Origin: Streptomyces sp. A0958
GTDB taxonomy: Bacteria > Actinomycetota > Actinomycetes > Streptomycetales > Streptomycetaceae
Direction of reading: 5' to 3'
DNA: 53,842 nucleotides
Assembly (NCBI RefSeq): GCF_004795035.1
Contig: NZ_SSBK01000041.1
Span: forward strand, 1 to 53,842
Position numbers and translations under genes: made by a program. The notes beneath the pieces are model-generated. The model searched no databases. It saw only the letters and a program-made list of their open reading frames with translations, and was not told where the DNA came from. This document shows, in pieces, positions 18,834 to 27,089 of this stretch. Numbering within the stretch: the first letter of the stretch is position 1; the number at the start of each line of letters is the position of its first letter.

Positions 18834-19088
18834 TCAGCGGCCGACGTCGCGTACCTCGATCCCGTCGAGGTGCGCGACGAAGGAGACCCGGCACGGCGGC
18901 CCGAACACTACGATCTCCGTCCCGCTGCCCGGCCAGTACGTGTGTAACCACCACCGGAGTCCGTTGCTCGACGGCCGGGAGCGTTGGCTCGACGTCCTGG
19001 AGAGCCTCTGCACGCCCACCGTCGTGGGCGTCGCACGCCGCGCGGACCCGGCGGGCCGCGCGGCGTGCGGCGGGCCGGGCGGCGTCAA
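18834..19088 (-). CDS. Possible short hypothetical protein or gene fragment
   Basis: The last 40 codons look protein-like in composition (LRWWLHTYWPGSGTEIVVFG, then RVSFVAHLDGIEVRDVGR and a TGA). The upstream part of the frame is low-complexity Arg/Pro/Ser and unconvincing. It contains a TTA codon near 18946. It may be the C-terminus of a decayed gene. It occupies most of the 409-base gap between 18785 and 19193, where I see nothing else. Confidence 0.3.
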   Translation of the reverse strand: MTPPGPPHAARPAGSARRATPTTVGVQRLSRTSSQRSRPSSNGLRWWLHTYWPGSGTEIVVFGPPCRVSFVAHLDGIEVRDVGR

Positions 19089-19157
19089 CGCGCGCCTCGG
19101 AGCCGCCCAGCGTGCGCGTCGGCGCCGCCTCGGTGCCGAACTCCGCCCCGCTCGCTG

Positions 19158-19186
19158 CTGACCGCCGGGTGTGCCCCGGCGGTCAG
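19158..19186. terminator. Strong hairpin terminator
   Basis: CTGACCGCCGGG (19158-19169) and CCCGGCGGTCAG (19175-19186) form a perfect 12-bp stem with a TGTGC loop, eight bases beyond the stop of the minus-strand hydrolase gene. Confidence 0.75.
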
Positions 19187-19193
19187 GCTGAGC

Positions 19194-20105
19194 TCACTTG
19201 CCGGCGAGGCTCCACGTACCGTCGCTGCCTTCGGCGGTGTTGTTGAGGGCGGTCCACTCGGCGTCGTCGAGGTTGAGGGCCGCGCGGAGGTAGGCGGAGA
19301 TCACGTCGGCTGTGAGGGCGACACGGGCAGGGTCCTCGTCGGTGGTCTCGGCGACCTTCTCGCCGGCGATTCCGCCCATGGTGTGCTCGGCCTCAGTGAT
19401 GCTGAGCAGGCTCTTGGGCGCCGGGCTGAGGTGGTAGGCGTCGGTGAACCACTCCGGCCCGCGGGTGGAGAGCTGCGAGTCGTCCTTGCCGCCCGCGACG
19501 ACCAGGGCCGGGGTGGTCATGGTGGAGAAGTCCGGCTTCATGAACGGAAGGTTCTCGGCGGCGAACGGGGTGAGGGTGTCGCCGGTTCCCGTCGCCCCGA
19601 TCAGCGCGCCGGCCGAAACCGCGGAGTGGGAGAAGTCCTCTCCCGCTACACCCTCGGCGTCCAGCACGCGTGCACCGAGGAGGGCGCCCGCGGTCTGGGC
19701 GCCCCAGGAGTGGCCGACCACGGCAGTGCGCTCACGGTCGGCGCGGGTCTCCAGGCCGGCCTGGGCCAGGACGTCTGCGAGGTGGTCGAGGATCGCGTGC
19801 AGGTCGGTGATCCGCACGCGCCAGATGGTGGCGAAGCGCGGGTCGTCCCAGGCGATGGCGTTGCGCCGGGAGTCCAGGTGGGTGGGCTGCACCACGACGA
19901 ATCCGGCGGCGGCCCACCGGTCGACGAGGGGCTCGTACCCGTCCAGTGACCACGCGTTCCCGTGGGAGAAAACGATCACAGGCAGGTTCCGGCCCGACCG
20001 GGGTGCGGTGACCTTTACCTGAAGGTCGATGCCGCGCCCGGGCGAGGGGACGACGATCGGCTTGACCGAGACGATCTGCTGGCTGAGCGAGTGGGACGAG
20101 GACAT
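19194..20105 (-). CDS. Alpha/beta hydrolase (dienelactone hydrolase / PETase-like fold)
   Basis: 303 residues. The nucleophile elbow GHSWGAQ, an acid region GGKDDSQ and a late His in EAEHTMGG fit a Ser-Asp-His hydrolase of about 300 residues. The oxyanion-hole region is PVIVFSHGNAW. There is no signal peptide, so it is cytoplasmic and probably acts on a small ester or amide. The ATG at 20105 with GCAGGA upstream is preferred over the longer frame. It is divergent from a TetR regulator, with two palindromes in the gap, so it is probably repressed by that protein. Confidence 0.85.
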   Translation of the reverse strand: MSSSHSLSQQIVSVKPIVVPSPGRGIDLQVKVTAPRSGRNLPVIVFSHGNAWSLDGYEPLVDRWAAAGFVVVQPTHLDSRRNAIAWDDPRFATIWRVRITDLHAILDHLADVLAQAGLETRADRERTAVVGHSWGAQTAGALLGARVLDAEGVAGEDFSHSAVSAGALIGATGTGDTLTPFAAENLPFMKPDFSTMTTPALVVAGGKDDSQLSTRGPEWFTDAYHLSPAPKSLLSITEAEHTMGGIAGEKVAETTDEDPARVALTADVISAYLRAALNLDDAEWTALNNTAEGSDGTWSLAGK

Positions 20106-20144
20106 GGGGGTCCTGCACTTTCTATGAGTACCGCGATGCCATAA

Positions 20145-20189
20145 TTTGGCGGAGCGCCGTTCCGCCAAACTAGCGGAACATTGTTCCGC
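20145..20189. promoter_or_regulatory. Two palindromic candidate TetR operators
   Basis: TTTGGCGGA (20145-20153) and TCCGCCAAA (20161-20169) form a perfect 9-bp inverted repeat with a 7-base spacer. A few bases on, GCGGAAC (20173-20179) and GTTCCGC (20183-20189) form a perfect 7-bp repeat with a 3-base centre. Both lie between the divergent hydrolase and TetR genes, where a TetR repressor normally binds. Confidence 0.65.
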
Positions 20190-20207
20190 GAGCAACAGGA
20201 GGCTTCC

Positions 20208-20777
20208 GTGCAGGAGTCGGTCTCAGTACGCCAAGCACAGGCTCAGCGCACCCGCAGTGGCGTGCTGGAGGCCGCTGCGGCAGTCTTCGTGGACCGGGGC
20301 ATCCAGGCGCCCGTCCGCGACATCGCCGAACGCGCCGGCGTCGGTGTCGGCACGGTCTACCGAAACTTCCCGACCCGCGCGGATCTCGTCACCGCCGTCT
20401 ACCGGCACCAGATCGACGCCTGCGCCGCCCTCGCCCCCCGGCTTCTTGAGGAATCCGCCTCGCCGTTCACCGCTCTCGCCCTGTGGACGGACGCGTTCGT
20501 GGACTTCCTGGTGACCAAGCACGGCCTCGGCGCGGCGCTGGGGTCCGGTGACCCAGGACTGGAGAACCTCCACGCCCTCATGCTCGACACCCTGGTGCCG
20601 GCCTGCGCGTCATTGCTGGACGCCTGCGCCGCCACCGAGGAACTGCGCCCCGGTGTCGCCGCCTACACGCTCCTGCGCGCCATCGGAAACCTCTGCATCA
20701 CCGGCCCCGACTACGGCCAGGCCGACGCCAAGGGCATGGTCGCCCTCCTCCTCGCCGGATGCCGCAGCGAGGTATGA
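20208..20777 (+). CDS. TetR-family transcriptional regulator
   Basis: 189 residues. The N-terminal TetR helix-turn-helix is clear (VLEAAAAVFVDRGIQAPVRD, then VGVGTVYRNFPTRADLVTAV). The C-terminal ligand domain follows (PFTALALWTDAFVDFLVTKH). The start is a GTG with AGGAGG five bases upstream. It is divergent from the alpha/beta hydrolase, with two good palindromes between them, the usual layout for a ligand-released local repressor. Confidence 0.9.
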   Translation: MQESVSVRQAQAQRTRSGVLEAAAAVFVDRGIQAPVRDIAERAGVGVGTVYRNFPTRADLVTAVYRHQIDACAALAPRLLEESASPFTALALWTDAFVDFLVTKHGLGAALGSGDPGLENLHALMLDTLVPACASLLDACAATEELRPGVAAYTLLRAIGNLCITGPDYGQADAKGMVALLLAGCRSEV

Positions 20778-20810
20778 CGGCTGCCTCGATCCCGGCCTCG
20801 TGAGGAACGA

Positions 20811-21245
20811 GGTTCTGACGTCGACCTGGATGTGGCCACGCCCGCCATCGCCAACACCCCGGACCATGACGGGCAACCGCACGGTGGTGGAGAAAGACAC
20901 AAAGAGCATGGCGGGGGAGCGGGTGCCGCCGCTTCCGAGCCTCGTACAGCAGGCGTTGAAGACGTGTCGCGCCAGGCAGGCACCGGAACGCCTGGCGGCG
21001 GGCGAAGGGTACGGGGGCGGCAGGTACGTGCTCGCGAATGAAACCGGGGACGCGCTGAACGGTCGGCGGTTTCGGGTACGGGCCAGGTACGGGCTCACAG
21101 GATTATGGGCGCAAACGGCCTCCGTAGGGTTCGTCTCTACGATGCTCGGGCGTCTTGCCTGACGTACCTCGCCGACAACGGCGTGCCAGATCACCTACTC
21201 GCCAAGTGGGCCGCGCACACGGACGTGAAGACGACGAAGAAGCGG
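20811..21245 (+). pseudogene. Decayed tyrosine-recombinase (integrase) C-terminal remnant
   Basis: Three successive frames read as one integrase. The first is SDVDLDVATPAIANT (20814-20870). The second is NRTVVEKDTKSMAGERVPPL through GEGYGGGRYVLANETGDALN (to about 21095). The third is LRRVRLYDARASCLTYLADN, then LLAKWAAHTDVKTTKK (to about 21242). The N-terminal half is missing. The sequence after KTTKK does not carry the Tyr expected in the usual RWY motif, so it is inactive. It marks an old integrated element. Confidence 0.75.
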
Positions 21246-21866
21246 AGTTCCCCCCGCGAGCTGGATGTTCCGGGTGCTGGATCACTCATGGGCGCTCACC
21301 TTTTCTGGCTGCGGGGCTGGGGTGTTGGCGACGTCGGAGCGCCAGGTCCATACGAGCCGAGCGCCAGGATCGTCCACGCGGACAACGACCCGATCGTCCT
21401 GCGCCACGCGGAGGCCCTGCTCGTCAGTGCGCCCGAGGGTGCCACCGACTACCTCCACGCCGATGTGCGGGAGCCGGAGGCGACCCTCGAACGGGCCCGT
21501 GGACTCATGGACTTCGACCGGCCCGTCGCTCTGTCGCTGATCGCGCTGATGCACTTCCTGCCGGACGACCAGGACCCGTACGGCATCACCCGCACCCTGG
21601 TCGACGCGCTGCCCGCCGGCATCTGTCTCGTCCTCTCGCACGGCACCGCCGACCAGCACCCGGAGCTGGGGCAGGAGACCAGGACGGCGTACAAGAAGGG
21701 CGCCATCGCGCTGCGGATGCGTACGCGGGCCGAGGTCGAGCCGTTCTTCGAGGGGCTGGACCTCGTCGAGCCCGGGCTCGACCCCGCGACCGAGCGGTAC
21801 CGCGAGGAGCCCGCGCCGGCCGTCGAGCGCAGCGGTTTCTACGTGGGGGTGGGGCGGGTCCGCTGA
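21105..21866 (+). pseudogene. Chimeric ORF: integrase tail fused in frame to truncated SAM-dependent methyltransferase
   Basis: The 253-codon frame starts in the integrase remnant and runs in frame into a methyltransferase from about 21340. Readable there are ARIVHADNDPIVLRHAEALL, GATDYLHADVREPEATL and RPVALSLIALMHFLPDDQDP. These match the C-terminal two thirds of the actinobacterial S-adenosylmethionine methyltransferase family formerly called DUF574. The N-terminal part with the first SAM-binding loop is absent, so it is probably not a working methyltransferase. Its last 28 bases overlap the convergent FAD oxidoreductase gene. Confidence 0.65.
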
Positions 21867-23521
21867 CGGGCGGTACGGCGGCCGGCGCCCCGGGAGACGG
21901 TGAGGGCGTCCCAGTCCGGGCCGCGTTCGGGGAGGAGGTCCGGGTCGCTCAGGACGTGGCCGGCCTGGATCTCCGGCAGGAGGCGGCGTCCCAGGACCTG
22001 GCCGGCGCAGATGATGCCGCTCAGGGCGGAGCCGGTCACGCCGGTTCCGTAGCGGGTGCTGGCGCCGACGACGTGGAGGCCCGCGACCTGGGTGCGGGTG
22101 TCGGGACGGCCGCCGGCGCGGCCCCATGAGGCCAGGCCGTACGGGGTGCCGCCGGTGGAGCGGGTGTAGCGCTCCTGGGTGAGGGGGGTCGCGGCCTCCA
22201 GATGGACCATGTCGTCCCGGAAGGGGCCGACGATGCCCTCGGCGGCGGTCAGCATGGCCTCGGTGAGGCGGGCCTTGGCCTTGCGGTAGGTGTCGTTGCG
22301 GCGGTAGCGCTGGCCGTCCGCCGGTCCGGCGTCCAGTCCCCAGTGCCCGTATCCGGGCGGACACAGCGTCATCACCTGGAAGTTGCTGTGTCCCGGCGGG
22401 CACACTCGCGGCGAGCCCGGGTCGCGCTGCGAGGCGAACGACATGAACAGCAGGGGCACCGGGTCGAGGTCCCCCTCGGCCACCCTGCGGTACGCCGCGT
22501 CGATGTCGCCGTCCGCGTACCACCACACGTTGGCGTTGCGGCGCTCCGGCAGCGGCCGGTCGAGTGCGACGTACAGGCAGGCCAGGGGCAGCGCCATCGT
22601 CGCCTGCCGGGCCCGCTTGACCAGCGGTCCGGGGAGGTGCGCCTCGCCCACCAGGTCGAGGACGGTCCTGCGGTAGTCGGCGTTCGAGACGACGAGCGGT
22701 GCGCTGAAGCGCCGCCCGTCCGTGAGGCCCACACCTGCGGCCCTGCTTCCCTCGACGAGGACGCGCTCCACCGTGGTCCGGGTCAGGAGCCGGCCGCCGT
22801 GCGCCTCCAGCACCTCGACCAGGGCGGCGGCGAGCGTCTGCCCGCCGCCCCGCGGGTAGTAGGCGCCGCGCATGTAGTGGTCGGTGACGTTCGCGTGCAG
22901 GGAGACGGTCACCTGGGACGGGCTCATCCCGTAGTTCAGGGACTGCGCCGCCAGCAGCGTCCTGGCGGCCGGCGACAGCCCGCAGTGGTCGAACAGCGCG
23001 GTCAGCGTCCGGCGCCCCCAGGCGAGCGTCGTGGGAGCCGCCCGCATCTGCTCGGCGGCCGTCAGGTCCCGGTCGGCCAGTGACATCGCGTACGACTCCG
23101 CACCCAGCGCGGAGCACACGTCGACGAAGAGGTCGAAGCCCGACGCGTCCCCGGGCAGCGTCTCCTTCAGCCGCTGCCGGTAACGCGGCCAGCCGGCCGG
23201 CACGTGCATCGACACATCCGGGAGGACGATCTCGTCGAAGCCGTCCTGGTCCATCTCCAGGAACGAGACCCGCCCGCCGAGCCCGAGCCCGCCGAAGATC
23301 GTCGGCAGCAGGCCGCCGGGGGCGCAGTCGCCCAGGTAGTGGACGCCCACGTCGAACTCGTACGCCCGGCGGCGCCGGAACACATGGCTGTTGCCGCCCG
23401 CGACGTCGTGCTGCTCGACCACGAGCACCCGCAGCCCGCCTGCCGCGAGATAGGCGGCGCAGACGAGTCCGCCCATTCCCGAGCCGACGACGATCGCGTC
23501 CCACGCCTCGTCGTCCGTCAC
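21839..23521 (-). CDS. FAD-dependent oxidoreductase (phytoene desaturase / retinol saturase-like)
   Basis: 560 residues. The N-terminal dinucleotide-binding motif is VVGSGMGGLVCAAYLAAGG, followed by VVEQHDVAGGNSHVF. The C-terminal FAD motif is GLHVVGASTRYGTGVTGSAL. This family oxidises or reduces C=C bonds in polyenes and isoprenoids; here it could desaturate or reduce a fatty or polyketide chain. The GTG start at 23521 overlaps the stop of the flavin monooxygenase gene (GTGA), so both form an operon divergent from the main biosynthetic operon. Confidence 0.85.
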   Translation of the reverse strand: MTDDEAWDAIVVGSGMGGLVCAAYLAAGGLRVLVVEQHDVAGGNSHVFRRRRAYEFDVGVHYLGDCAPGGLLPTIFGGLGLGGRVSFLEMDQDGFDEIVLPDVSMHVPAGWPRYRQRLKETLPGDASGFDLFVDVCSALGAESYAMSLADRDLTAAEQMRAAPTTLAWGRRTLTALFDHCGLSPAARTLLAAQSLNYGMSPSQVTVSLHANVTDHYMRGAYYPRGGGQTLAAALVEVLEAHGGRLLTRTTVERVLVEGSRAAGVGLTDGRRFSAPLVVSNADYRRTVLDLVGEAHLPGPLVKRARQATMALPLACLYVALDRPLPERRNANVWWYADGDIDAAYRRVAEGDLDPVPLLFMSFASQRDPGSPRVCPPGHSNFQVMTLCPPGYGHWGLDAGPADGQRYRRNDTYRKAKARLTEAMLTAAEGIVGPFRDDMVHLEAATPLTQERYTRSTGGTPYGLASWGRAGGRPDTRTQVAGLHVVGASTRYGTGVTGSALSGIICAGQVLGRRLLPEIQAGHVLSDPDLLPERGPDWDALTVSRGAGRRTARQRTRPTPT

Positions 23522-24561
23522 GGGCGCACTTCCGCCGCGGCCGTCAGCTTCTCGGCGTGGCGCAGCGCGACGGCCGCGTGGTGCAGATCGGCCTCCTCGT
23601 GGGGGACGTTCAGGATGATCGTGGTGATGCCCATGGCCAGATAGCGGGCGAGATACGCGCCCACCTCCTCGTAGGAACCCACCAGGTAGGGGCAGTACTC
23701 CTTGTACGTGCGCAGCGGGTGCATCCAGTACGGCGACGGCTCCGCCACCGGCGTTGCCGCGTCCTCGGAGAGCCGCCCCATCCAGGCGGAGTCCGAGAAC
23801 CGGTTCGCGATCCGGTACTGCCGTTCGCCGTCGGGGTCGTCGGGGAAGCGGTCGTGCGCCGTGCGCCAGGCATCTTCGGGGTCGTCGCGGGCGATGATGC
23901 CGATCCGCAGCCCGCCGCCGCGCAGTTCGGCCGATCCGGGCCCGTAGTCCTGCAGGGCGCGCGGATAGCGCAGCCGCACCACCCCGAGCCGCCGCTCCGC
24001 CTCCAGGCAGGCGTCCGAGGAGCCGGCCACGAACATCCGGGGGAGCAGCTCCGGGTCGGCGGGCGGGAACAGGTCGAGCCGCCGGACGCGGTAGTGCTCG
24101 CCCTCGTAACTCACCGGCTCCGGCGAGGTCAGCAGCCGGCCGATCACCTCGCCGTACTCGATGAGCCGCTCGTAGCGGGCGTCGTGCTCCAGGGCGTCGC
24201 CGATCGTCCGCATGCGGTACGGGCTGCCCCCGGTGATCAGGTTGAGGTCGACCCGCCGGCCGTGCAGGAACGCCATCGAGCTGACCATGCGGGCCACGCT
24301 GTAGGGATGCATGTACGGCGGCTGCGCCGCCACCAGGGGCACCAGGCGCTCGCTCCGCTGGATCAGCATCTGGGCCACCGCCCACGGGTCCACGACATCG
24401 TGGTCGGTGAAGATCAGCAGCCCCCGCAGGCCGGCGTCGTCCGTCCAGCGTGCCGAGCGGGCGAGATCGCGGCGGAACTCCTCCGGCCGGGCCCGGGACG
24501 AGGGCGGGCAGGTGGCGTAGACGTCGAGCAAGGTTCCTCTTCTCCTCACCGGGGCGCGCAT
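23518..24561 (-). CDS. LLM-class FMN-dependent monooxygenase (SsuD / BtrO-like)
   Basis: 347 residues with luciferase-like features: LLIFTDHDVVDPWAVAQ, the NLITGGSP motif typical of SsuD relatives, and FVAGSSDACLEAERRLG. Such enzymes use reduced FMN from a separate reductase. In butirosin biosynthesis the LLM enzyme BtrO hydroxylates an ACP-bound 4-aminobutyryl derivative. The ATP-grasp, decarboxylase and ACP partners lie across the divergent promoter, so a BtrO-like role is a reasonable inference. No flavin reductase is visible. The ATG at 24561 has GAGGAG upstream; a TTG at 24531 behind AGGAGAAGAGG is a good alternative start. Confidence 0.8.
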   Translation of the reverse strand: MRAPVRRRGTLLDVYATCPPSSRARPEEFRRDLARSARWTDDAGLRGLLIFTDHDVVDPWAVAQMLIQRSERLVPLVAAQPPYMHPYSVARMVSSMAFLHGRRVDLNLITGGSPYRMRTIGDALEHDARYERLIEYGEVIGRLLTSPEPVSYEGEHYRVRRLDLFPPADPELLPRMFVAGSSDACLEAERRLGVVRLRYPRALQDYGPGSAELRGGGLRIGIIARDDPEDAWRTAHDRFPDDPDGERQYRIANRFSDSAWMGRLSEDAATPVAEPSPYWMHPLRTYKEYCPYLVGSYEEVGAYLARYLAMGITTIILNVPHEEADLHHAAVALRHAEKLTAAAEVRP

Positions 24562-24597
24562 GCGGGGAGCTCCTCACCGGGGCGGCGCATGCGGGGG
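24542..24597. repeat. Short tandem duplication around the monooxygenase start
   Basis: The sequence CTCCTCACCGGGGCG followed by CGCATGCGGGG appears twice, at about 24543 and 24571, a 28-29 base offset. On the minus strand each copy carries an ATG; only the one at 24561 is in frame with the monooxygenase. Confidence 0.6.
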
Positions 24598-24651
24598 CGC
24601 GTCGTGCGGGCCTCAGGACAGCACGGGAGCACCGGCACGGACAGGTAGATC

Positions 24652-24684
24652 GACCGGCAACTGGGCGGCGCGCAGTTGCCGGTC
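24652..24684. promoter_or_regulatory. Perfect 12-bp inverted repeat in the divergent promoter region
   Basis: GACCGGCAACTG (24652-24663) and CAGTTGCCGGTC (24673-24684) are exact reverse complements with a 9-base spacer. A third half-site CAGTTGCC follows at 24684-24691. It lies in the 222-base gap between the oxidoreductase genes and the 16-gene operon, a likely operator for a cluster regulator. It lacks a T-run, so I favour operator over terminator. Confidence 0.6.
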
Positions 24685-24783
24685 AGTTGCCTGGACGGCA
24701 CCGACGGGTGATCGCAGTCTTGTCGGCGGGCCGGGACAGCCGAAGGCGTCGGCGGACGGACGGGACGAGCGGGGGAGGCAGGA

Positions 24784-25752
24784 ATGCTGTACGTCAGACG
24801 CGTGGCCGTCTTCGTGCCTCAAAGCCGCCTGAACGTCGAGGAGTTGCGCGATCCACTGGAACTGACGGATGTACAGGTCCAGCTCTATCGGCGGTTCCTC
24901 GGCATGCGGCGGATCGCCGTCGCCCCGGAGCACTCCGTCCTGGAGATGCTGACCGCCACCGGTGAGGCCGCCCTGGCCGGAGCCGACCGGGCCGGGGTGC
25001 GCTACCTCATCCATGCCCACACGATGCAGCACGCCGTGCCGGACTCCGCCGAACTGCTGGCCCGGCTGCGCGAGAAGCTCGGCCTGGAGCACACCCGCAG
25101 CTTCGCGCTCTCGCACCAGAACTGCGCGGCCGGGCTGTACACCCTGCGCCTTGCAGCCTCACTGCTGAGGACGGAGCGCACTGCGAGCACCGCGCTGCTC
25201 CTGGGTGGCGAGAAGGTCCTCTCCCCGCTGGTCCAGCAGAACGCCGGACTCACCCTGCTCGGTGAGGCGGCGGCCGGCTGGCTCGTCGGCGGGGAGAGGC
25301 CCGGGCACGAGGTGCTGTCGGTGGCGTACCGGGTGCTCAGCGGCTTCCACGAGGTCTTCGGCATGACGGACGAGGCGCGACGGCGGTACGAGAGGGCCTA
25401 CATACCCACCATCGCCGAGGTGGCGCGGGAGGCGGCCGAAGCGGCCGGAACCAGCCCCGGGCAGGTCGGGCTGATCCTTCCGCACAACGTCAACCGGCTG
25501 TTCCTCCAGCAGTTCGGCAGAGCTCTGGGCGTGCCCGGCGAGCGGGTCTTCACGGACAACGTCTCCGAGCTCGGCCACTGCTTCTGTGCCGACCCGTTCA
25601 TCAATCTCTCCAGCGCTCTGACCGCGGGCCTGCTCCGCACGGGCGATCTGGCTCTCCTGGTCTCCGCAGGGCTGGGAGCAACGTTTTCGGCGGCTGTCAT
25701 TCGCGTGGGCGAGGAAGTGGGGACGAGCGTGGGCGAGGTACCGGGCACATGA
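24784..25752 (+). CDS. KASIII-like 3-oxoacyl-ACP synthase (first of two)
   Basis: 322 residues with the KASIII fold. The presumed nucleophile is Cys114 in SHQNCAAG and the His of LPHNVNR is about residue 234. Where FabH has the third catalytic residue, Asn in GNTSAAS, this protein reads GHCFCADPF with His265, so the triad is Cys-His-His. FabH relatives start chains by condensing an acyl starter with malonyl-ACP, but KASIII-like acyltransferases also exist. It opens the operon (GGAGG-type site before the ATG) and overlaps the ATP-grasp gene (ATGA), which suggests it acts on the ligase/decarboxylase product. Confidence 0.85.
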   Translation: MLYVRRVAVFVPQSRLNVEELRDPLELTDVQVQLYRRFLGMRRIAVAPEHSVLEMLTATGEAALAGADRAGVRYLIHAHTMQHAVPDSAELLARLREKLGLEHTRSFALSHQNCAAGLYTLRLAASLLRTERTASTALLLGGEKVLSPLVQQNAGLTLLGEAAAGWLVGGERPGHEVLSVAYRVLSGFHEVFGMTDEARRRYERAYIPTIAEVAREAAEAAGTSPGQVGLILPHNVNRLFLQQFGRALGVPGERVFTDNVSELGHCFCADPFINLSSALTAGLLRTGDLALLVSAGLGATFSAAVIRVGEEVGTSVGEVPGT

Positions 25753-27089
25753 CGTTCAGCGAACGGCTCAAGGAAGCGGTCACCGGGGACCCCGGCGCGA
25801 GCTTCGTCTATCTCAGCAACTTCGAGGTCGAGCGCGTCTGGGGTGCGGACGAGCCCAAACTCCCCGGCAGCGGCCTGTCCTTCTCGGCGGTGACCGTCAA
25901 CCGCATGGAGGAGGTCGGCGTCCTCCTCGCCGACCGGCAGGACGCCGTGATCCTCAAGGAGCGCGTCGACCCAGACTACCTCGGCTACCTGGAGGATCTG
26001 GACGCCGTGCACGGCGCCCTGCTGATGGTGGACGGCAACGACCCCGAGCGCTCGGTCACCGAGGACGCGCTGGAGTCCCCGGACCTGCTGGCCACGCTCA
26101 AGGCCCTCGACGACGGCCGGACCCACCTCGCGCCGCTGGGGATCTCCGACCGCGAGGAGCGGCTGTCCCAGGCCACCGGCCTCCCGCTGGCCGGGCCTTC
26201 GGCCGAGGTGTGCCGGCGCGTCAACGGCAAGATCTTCAGCCGCGAACTCACCGAGAGCGCCGGGCTGGTGACCATCCCCGGCACCGCCTGCCGCACCGTG
26301 GCGGAGCTGTCCCGCGCACTCGACTTCCACCTGGCCCGCTCCCCGCGCGTCGTGGTCAAGGAGTCCATGGGCGTCTCCGGGCGCGGCATGGTCGTCCTCG
26401 ACTCGCCCGGCCGCGCGGCACGCCTGGTCCGGATGATGGGCCGGCGCGGCCAGGACGCACCGGTGCGGCTGGTGGTGGAGGAGTGGATCGACAAGGCCTA
26501 CGACCTCAACTACCAGTTCATCGTGGCCCGGGACGGCACGGTGGGCTTCGAGACGGTCAAGCGGGCCCTCACCGAGAACGGGGTGCACCGCGGCCACGCC
26601 TTCCCGCCCGAACTGCCCGGCGGCGCCGAGGACCGGCTGCGGGAGAGCGCCGAGGTGATCGGGGGCCGGCTGCACGCGGAGGGCTACTTCGGGCTGGTCG
26701 GCGTCGACGCGCTGATGGGCACCGACGGGCTGCTGCACCCGTGCCTGGAGATCAACGCCCGGTTCAACATGGCGACGTACCAGAACCGGTTCGCCGAACG
26801 GTTCGTCGCGCCGGGGCAGCACGCCCTGGCCGGGGTGATCGACCTCAAGCCCGTACGCCGGCACTCCTTCGACGAGGTGCGCGCGGCGCTGGACGGACTG
26901 CTGTACGACGAGCGCTCCCGGACCGGGCTGCTCGTCAACAACTTCTCCACCCTCAATGCCGCCGTCGACCAGGGCCGCCGCAGCCAGGGCCGGCTGTACG
27001 GCATCGCCGTGTCGGACAGCGCCGCAGGGGCGCGGGACATCCAGGTGGCGGCGGAAGACCGGCTCGCAGAGATGACGCGGAAGGCATGA
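25749..27089 (+). CDS. ATP-grasp ligase, probable amino acid-ACP ligase (BtrJ-like role)
   Basis: 446 residues. ATP-grasp landmarks are the nucleotide-lysine strand RVVVKESMGVSGRGMVV, the VVEEWIDKAYDLNYQF segment and a metal-binding end PCLEINARFNMATYQ. An N-terminal pre-ATP-grasp domain covers about residues 1-150. ATP-grasp enzymes activate carboxylates as acyl phosphates. In butirosin, BtrJ loads L-glutamate onto the ACP BtrI in this way. Here the gene is immediately followed by a BtrK-like decarboxylase and an ACP with overlapping or close starts, so the same role is inferred. A peptide-ligase function as in PGM1-type enzymes is the main alternative. Amino acid specificity cannot be read. 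Confidence 0.8.
   Translation: MTFSERLKEAVTGDPGASFVYLSNFEVERVWGADEPKLPGSGLSFSAVTVNRMEEVGVLLADRQDAVILKERVDPDYLGYLEDLDAVHGALLMVDGNDPERSVTEDALESPDLLATLKALDDGRTHLAPLGISDREERLSQATGLPLAGPSAEVCRRVNGKIFSRELTESAGLVTIPGTACRTVAELSRALDFHLARSPRVVVKESMGVSGRGMVVLDSPGRAARLVRMMGRRGQDAPVRLVVEEWIDKAYDLNYQFIVARDGTVGFETVKRALTENGVHRGHAFPPELPGGAEDRLRESAEVIGGRLHAEGYFGLVGVDALMGTDGLLHPCLEINARFNMATYQNRFAERFVAPGQHALAGVIDLKPVRRHSFDEVRAALDGLLYDERSRTGLLVNNFSTLNAAVDQGRRSQGRLYGIAVSDSAAGARDIQVAAEDRLAEMTRKA

Noticed and set aside
24652..24684. Inverted repeat as a transcription terminator
   Set aside because: No T-run, and it lies between divergent 5' ends rather than after a gene.
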